Positions 21,091 to 26,904 of a stretch of DNA of 26,904 nucleotides are shown piece by piece. Within the stretch, counting starts at the first letter, position 1; every line of letters starts with the position of its first letter. Below the pieces are notes generated by a model that searched no databases, was not told where the DNA came from, and saw only the letters and a program-made list of their open reading frames with translations. Made by a program: the position numbers and the translations under genes. This DNA is from Saccoglossus kowalevskii (lineage: Eukaryota > Hemichordata > Enteropneusta > Harrimaniidae), in NCBI RefSeq assembly GCF_000003605.2, contig NW_003121911.1:133547-160450 (forward strand), read 5' to 3'.

Positions 21091-24000
21091 TACATTTGCA
21101 CTTCGAGTTTCAGTTGAAACAATGATAATTTATTTTAATAATTTATTAATAATTATTTCAATCAAATGTTAATATATAATTATTCAATAATGAAGTATTT
21201 TTTTTATAAACTTCAGCGTGGTCGCAAAGAAATTCAAAACATCACCCAATTAATGCGCTCTTAGAAATATCACAAGGCTAGTCTAAGATGATATTGACTG
21301 TTGTAGTGTATGGAGATCATATTATTTGTGCAGTTATGGGGAAATAATATTTAATCGGCGTGAGATATGATAGTTTTCTGCTTTGTTTATGGATCATATG
21401 TTTTCCAGAAATATAGAAATTGGCCAACTATATATCATTCACTGAAGGAAAATATGCTCTGACTCGTGCATTCGCTCAGCCGCTCGGCAACTCGTGTCCT
21501 CCCCATTTGCTACTACACATGTTTTCATGTTTTTTGGCTAAGTAGTCCACTTCATAGATCCATGACAATCCACCCGAATGCGATTCAATCTAAATCTGAA
21601 AGGACGAAGCAGTGTTGTAGTTGTGTATGTTTTGGTGCATTTTTCTATTTTTGAGTAAAAATATTCTTATAGTTTCCCTGCTTAAAATGCGATATCACGT
21701 TCCAAACCAGCATATCACGTTTGCGGCAGTGATCAATGCCATTCACTGAACAATGGCTAGATGAAAGCAATTGTATCGCCGTATAACTGTACAAACCTTT
21801 ATTCCATGGCTTCTGTTGAACTAAAACTCTCAATATAGACAGCAATTTAAACGATCAAAGCAGTCACCTGGCCCAGTTGTTGCAAAGACATAGTTTGTCT
21901 GTGCCCTGACTGCAAAATCATATCCACGAGTAACCAACAAATTAGAGTACATTTTCTGTAGATTAATGAATCACGTGACCACAATAATAATAGAATTGTC
22001 AGAGAATTTAGAGGGAACAGTATACTGCATTTATCGAATACTCACGTGACAAGAATTCTAATGATGCCTGGTAACTTTAATATCGACGGCATAGCGATGT
22101 GTCACACACACATTATGGTTCAAATGTCGAGAAGCCAATGTTGTGTCTATTCTTATGAGAAGCCAAAGTAGGCAATGTCAGCATGCTTTTATTGTTAGGC
22201 GCAGTGGGAGAAGCCACTATAGCCCGTATGCACAGTGATTGCAAGATTACGTCATTGTAAAGAAATATGTAATGCGTTTCCGGGGGTGGTTTCTCAAAGA
22301 GACAGTCGTGGACAGAAAACAAAATTATACACCAGTTTCTTCATGTGCGTACCGACAACACTTACCGTACGATGGTGAAAATGGCGTGCTAAACATTGAA
22401 TAATTTCCCCATGCCATGTTCATGGTTGTCTCATTAAAGGGCAGAATGAAATGCAACAAATCAGGATATCGGCGGAATAAAAAAAACTGATTTATAAAGT
22501 AATGGCGGTCATGTTTCAAATGTTAGAACCTTTTGTTCATTGAGTCCTATGGTAGAAAAAACATCGTTGAAAGTGAAGTAAACCATGCGAAATACATTGT
22601 TTGTTTGTTTACTCGAAATCTGAACTCACGCTACTGATATTGTAATCTTATTTCTTTTCTCACAACCTGCATATCTGTTATTCAGTTAAACCGGCCTGAA
22701 GTAACGAAGTAGCGGCTTCCTCTTGGCAATTTTCTATCCTTAAATAATTCATCTAACTGAATAACCGTGAAACACAGTATTTTGTTTGTTTACAAAAAAA
22801 AAATGAATTAGGAATGAACTATTATTCATCCGTACACCAATTATATCAAACCTTGCTTAACATAATAGGTATGTTGTAATTTACATATTAACCTTGAACA
22901 TTTCAAATGTCATAAATTGAAGAAAGTGGTTTCTTGTCCACGGCCCTGGCGACCTTGAGTAAAGGGATTGTGCCGATGAGGCACGTAACACCTAGCACAT
23001 AAAACATCCCCAGGGAGGGGCCTTCATGTATGTTAGATTCATAAGTGATTGATGAATTCAGTTTCACAATAATCTTGCCTTGAGGGCTATTGACAGTCTA
23101 ATAGACATTTGCCAATGGAATTAGGGGACATCCCAAGTTCTGCGCTTGTGATCTAAACACATAACGACAAAAACTAAATATAGTGATTTCCATTCTGTGA
23201 GGTAGAAGCCTACGCATACTCAGTATGCTAATACCCAGAATGTATTCATTTTGCACTAAATTGTACCCCAGATCGAAAAGGATATTGACGTAAACAAATA
23301 AAGTTGGCCTTCCCAGGCCTATTTTTCGGGGAAATGATGGTTGTATTTTGTGAATGCTGGCCTTTTAGGTTATGGGTATTAAAACGTTTCAACAAATGTA
23401 ATTTTTCTCTAACGTTGGAATTGTTCTAAAAAATAAAAAAAATTGTGAAACAATCAATCAATGTTTGCGATGTTCCACGCAGTATCATTGAATGTTCTCC
23501 ATGTAGCACGGACGACGACATAATTTATACTATCTGAAATTAATATCAACTCTCAGAATGTTAGTGGGATGTGTGCTCGACCCGTGAACATCACCTGGCA
23601 CATTATTGAGAGCTGAAATGGGTAATATGTTGAGGCATACGGCGTCGAGCATGAACCCATTTAAGTAATGTACAATAAATGGTTATGTCAGAGTCTTTTC
23701 ACCCATACTCGCTGTTTACTTGTCTTAAGTGGGTATGTATCTCGGAACCGGACCGTCGCTACTCAGTTGCCGACAACGGATTAACTACCAGTACTTAGTG
23801 ATAGAGTATTCTTTACATTGTCTTAGTGACGTTATTGTCAACTTCAAATTGTTCCCGTGAGTGATAATACCATTAGTATCTGCGTAGTACAGGTGTGTAT
23901 ACGTATATACAACTTCATAATTGTTTTTCGAGATCGCGGGAGATATTTCCCGGGAATAGGAATCCCGGTAAGGACGTACAAGCAACGATAAATACACACC

Positions 24001-25048
24001 TCGTGTATATATTCAATTTCAGCCATAAAAGACTTAAACGCAGCACAACTCGTCTGACGTGGTTACCATGACAATGACCCATGCCATTCTGGTTCATTGG
24101 AATAATTTCTAGGAAAAAAAGTGACATCGATACATATAGATGCGAAGGAAGAGGTTCCTTTGATATGCACTGCACCGTAGAAACCACTTTAATTGTTGAC
24201 AACAATACGTGTATTTCATTTCCAGTGAGAGTAAAGCTTGATAGTCGCGCAACCTTGCATGTCTCCCTCTAGTAACAGTTTTATCTGCTTTCGAAACGTA
24301 CACCTTGAAGATAGCTGGTTATCTCGCCCGTGCGCTTGAATGCACGTCTACTGACTACATGGCTAGGATAACGTCTGAACCCCATTCCGCGGAAGTCACA
24401 AATCTCCCTTGCCTACATTGTACATTGTACTGCGTGTGATACCCACGCGTATGGTATCTATAGCGAGCATATTTTGCTCTGTCGCTATGGTGATAATGAA
24501 GTCAGTTTTCCCAGAGGGGCTACGAATTGTCACATATGTATGTAGCGTGCCGTTTATGTAGTATTGGCTGAAAGCACGTGGCGAATTATTATGGCGTTTG
24601 TGTATTTATACCATCGGGTCATTTATTACAATGTGTTGCTGACAACGAGGGGATAGTGTGAGCATTTGTAGGTAGGTAACGTACGCCACAATACAAGCAT
24701 TCCAATAATGCCGTGTTTTTAAAAACTATTCATTTTAATTTCACTGTTTTCCTTTACTACATATTGTCAATTGTCGCCCCTTATTGCCATGGTACTGTAA
24801 TTGCTTGTAATTGTCATCACCGCTTTGAGAACAGTACTAGTATGATGCTAGTTTACTAAAAAATCTAACCACTGGCTGACTGTATGATAACAGCGTTACG
24901 TTGTTTTCTAAACGGTCTAAACGTATTTCGATGGACGTGATAGCGCCTTTTATGGCGATGCCTATGCAAATAGCCTCGTCATTATGCATACTTTCTCAAT
25001 GATTAAACACTGAATCTTTACGTCAGCATATCATAATTGCAATACAAA
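21091..25048. other. Unannotated non-coding stretch
   Basis: About 4 kb with no recognised gene. Reading frames are under 100 codons; the longest (23915-24205, minus) and 24081-24272 (plus) lie on opposite strands of overlapping sequence and match nothing known to me. TCACGTGA occurs twice within 80 bp (21971-21978 and 22042-22049). GTTACCATGACAAT near 24061-24074 resembles an imperfect RFX X-box. Confidence 0.45.
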
Positions 25049-25087
25049 CCAATTTCCCTATAAAACATTTAACCAGTCACGTGACTG
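25049..25087 (+). promoter_or_regulatory. Promoter-like cluster: CCAAT, TATAAAA, CLEAR-type E-box
   Basis: CCAAT (25049-25053) and TATAAAA (25059-25065) are followed by the 14-base perfect palindrome CAGTCACGTGACTG (25074-25087). Its centre, GTCACGTGAC, matches the E-box bound by USF/TFE-type bHLH-zip proteins (the CLEAR element). The CCAAT-TATA spacing is tighter than usual and no exon is evident downstream, so it may be fortuitous. An 84-codon plus-strand frame (25330-25584) lies 240 bp further on but is unrecognised. Confidence 0.2.
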
Positions 25088-26904
25088 TGGAATTTAATGG
25101 TTTAAAACACTAAATTGGCAACCCCGGAAGTTACTCGGCGTTGTGCGCATTTCAAACAAACGTTGTTATCTTTTTTTGCCGGCGGCATGGACGTTTCATT
25201 TTTTAAGGCTATTGGTATCTGTTCGTGATCTGGTTTATCGTAGCAGCGTGCATATGGCTAACTGATATCCCGAACACAACTTGTAACTTATCGCTTATGT
25301 GTAGTTACATGTGATGGTTGGCATAGTAACCGCCAGCGCCAGGCCGTAGCAGTTATGCTTTGTTTTTTCTTCGAGCACGGCGCAATGAAACTGACATGTG
25401 GTTGCTATTATTTTACTACTGTTACGTGCACTGTCCGCCAATCGACTGTAACGCCGCTGCTACCATCGCTGCTGGACGCGTTGGTCTAGCCCTCGTATCT
25501 CAGTTGACTGACCATTCATCTGATGCTTTGGTATTCTTGTTTTGGGTTATATTTAGGCAAAAAGAAAGCAATCCCAGTTCATAGTGCTAAAATTAACACG
25601 TAGTATGCAGGTAGTCGAGAACATTTTACATAGTAAAATATGCAATTTAAAAAAAAAGACCGGCAAATCGTTTTGTCAAGCCGAACATGATGTCATGAAA
25701 TTATGCGTTAGACTAGGAAATAATTGTGCCCATCACCATTGGTTGACCTGATTACACGCATGCTGTAGCCGGTGTAAGTCGAGAATTTCATTAACTATTT
25801 AGTCGATGCTAACCAACCTTAAAATTCAGAGACCGCTGTGTCATTGTAAGCTTTAACATAATGGTGGTTTAATATAATCTCTATTTATATGTATATATAC
25901 ACATATAATACTTGAAAGTGGGAGCAAACCATGCACGACCTAAACAGAATTTCATGCCTTTTGAAATATTTGTATATTATCAATGCGGTTATTTTCAATA
26001 TCATTAATAATATCTCTCACTCTCAATGAAATTAACTCTTATCAGCCGACCTTTTTCTATATGGAGGACGCCTATTCTCAAAAGCAAATGCTTTGTAGTG
26101 TATTCATGGTAAAATTTCTCAAAGGGCATATCTCCGTGTTTTTCATGTAGTACATGCTGACATGAAAGTACAACGTCAACTTCGTAACCCCGCCGGTCAT
26201 GAAATATTCTAAACACCAGACTCGAACAAATTGAATGTCTACGTTCAATTGACAAAAACAAAAACAAAACAACAACGATAGCCCCATTGACGATGCCTAG
26301 TAGACGGTCGGTATTTCTTTAATTGCGTGTCGTCATCAACTTTAATCATTCCGGTAATTTACATATATATGTAACCCACCCTATTCAATCAGTGTCCATA
26401 TTGTATTAAAGAGAGGCCATCTTCTCCAAACAAATAGTACGGTCGATTTATTGAAAGAAAAATATGCGATATTCAGCATGCAAATGAACTAATCACCGAT
26501 GCACACCCGTCTGTGGCCAGCAGATTGTGTAGCTACATTCCGAAAATTCCATGCATGCTCAGCTGAATGTATCACGTTGCTATGATGTTGCCATGGTTAT
26601 ACTTGGCGTGTACTTCTGATTAACAACGTGATTAACATAAATTGACGACTGATTCTGTTCTATTGAACTCTTATGCGTCTTCTCGCACTCAGTAAATACA
26701 ACGAATATTCGCAGCACTAATTCAGAAATTGGACGAGAAATCTAAGCCAAAACTCTCATTGGCATAATGTAGTGTTACTTTTTCTTTTGTAATGGTTTTA
26801 TAGCATATATTACTTCTACATCTTGCTTTTTGACGCACAGTGTTAGAGACGAAATGCACTTTTGTAAAAGTTTGTTGCTTGGCTAATAGTGTTAAAGCGC
26901 GGTG
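25088..26904. other. Unannotated non-coding stretch
   Basis: No gene recognised. The 84-codon plus-strand frame (25330-25584) and the minus-strand frames at 26004-26287 show no domain. A 16-base perfect palindrome, TTACATATATATGTAA, lies at 26359-26374, and an RFX-like GTTGCCATGGTTAT at 26587-26600. Confidence 0.45.

Noticed and set aside
22113-22519. Two consecutive minus-strand frames
   Set aside because: They are in different frames, with no family or splice support for joining them.
25330-25584. 84-codon plus-strand frame rich in hydrophobic residues
   Set aside because: No recognised domain or signal; its length is within chance for the window.
1-26904. tRNA, rRNA, histone stem-loop or CRISPR features
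   Set aside because: No GGTTCGANTCC-type B box with a partner A box, no rRNA-like block and no spaced identical direct repeats were seen by eye; a covariance-model scan was not possible.

Overview
The window reads as AT-rich, intergenic or intronic nuclear DNA from an invertebrate animal, probably an aquatic one. No long open reading frame occurs on either strand: the longest are about 110 codons and most are under 90. There are no bacterial-style gene packing or ribosome binding sites. What can be recognised is eukaryotic: a degraded non-LTR retrotransposon tail, minisatellites, microsatellites, an assembly gap inside a (TA)n tract, and splice-site and Pol II promoter-like signals. The retrotransposon C-terminus is of a type I associate with marine invertebrates. 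The species cannot be fixed from this sequence.

Layout. 1-250: a diverged minisatellite of about 45-bp units. 1571-1620: a short 20-bp tandem of hairpins. 2500-2930: a degenerate interspersed or tandem repeat. 3473-3905: a pentanucleotide microsatellite and a 28-41-bp minisatellite rich in CACGTG and CCATGGCAAC. 7.2-8.9 kb: three low-confidence coding candidates, two on the minus strand and one on the plus strand. 8916-10012: two diverged copies of a segment of about 260 bp. 10136-10374: a (TA)n tract broken by 112 Ns. 10390-10710: a tandem array of alternating units.

11490-11829 holds the most gene-like signal. A CCAAT box in a good NF-Y context and a TATA-like box are followed by a GC-richer stretch ending in a good splice donor. 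This suggests a plus-strand promoter and first exon. A possible second exon, beginning with an in-frame ATG, lies at 12961-13127. If this is right, much of the right half of the window would be introns of that gene, but no exon chain could be followed.

16.8-17.3 kb and 19.2-19.5 kb carry copies of one repeat family. The second copy sits beside a hairpin/(CGT)n element. 20340-21090 is a 5'-truncated, frame-broken non-LTR retrotransposon end. From 21.1 kb to the end no gene is recognised; the notable features are TCACGTGA motifs and a promoter-like cluster at 25.05 kb.

No operon, CRISPR array, rRNA or tRNA gene was seen, and no coherent new system is evident. The most useful leads are the candidate promoter and exons and several structured repeats.
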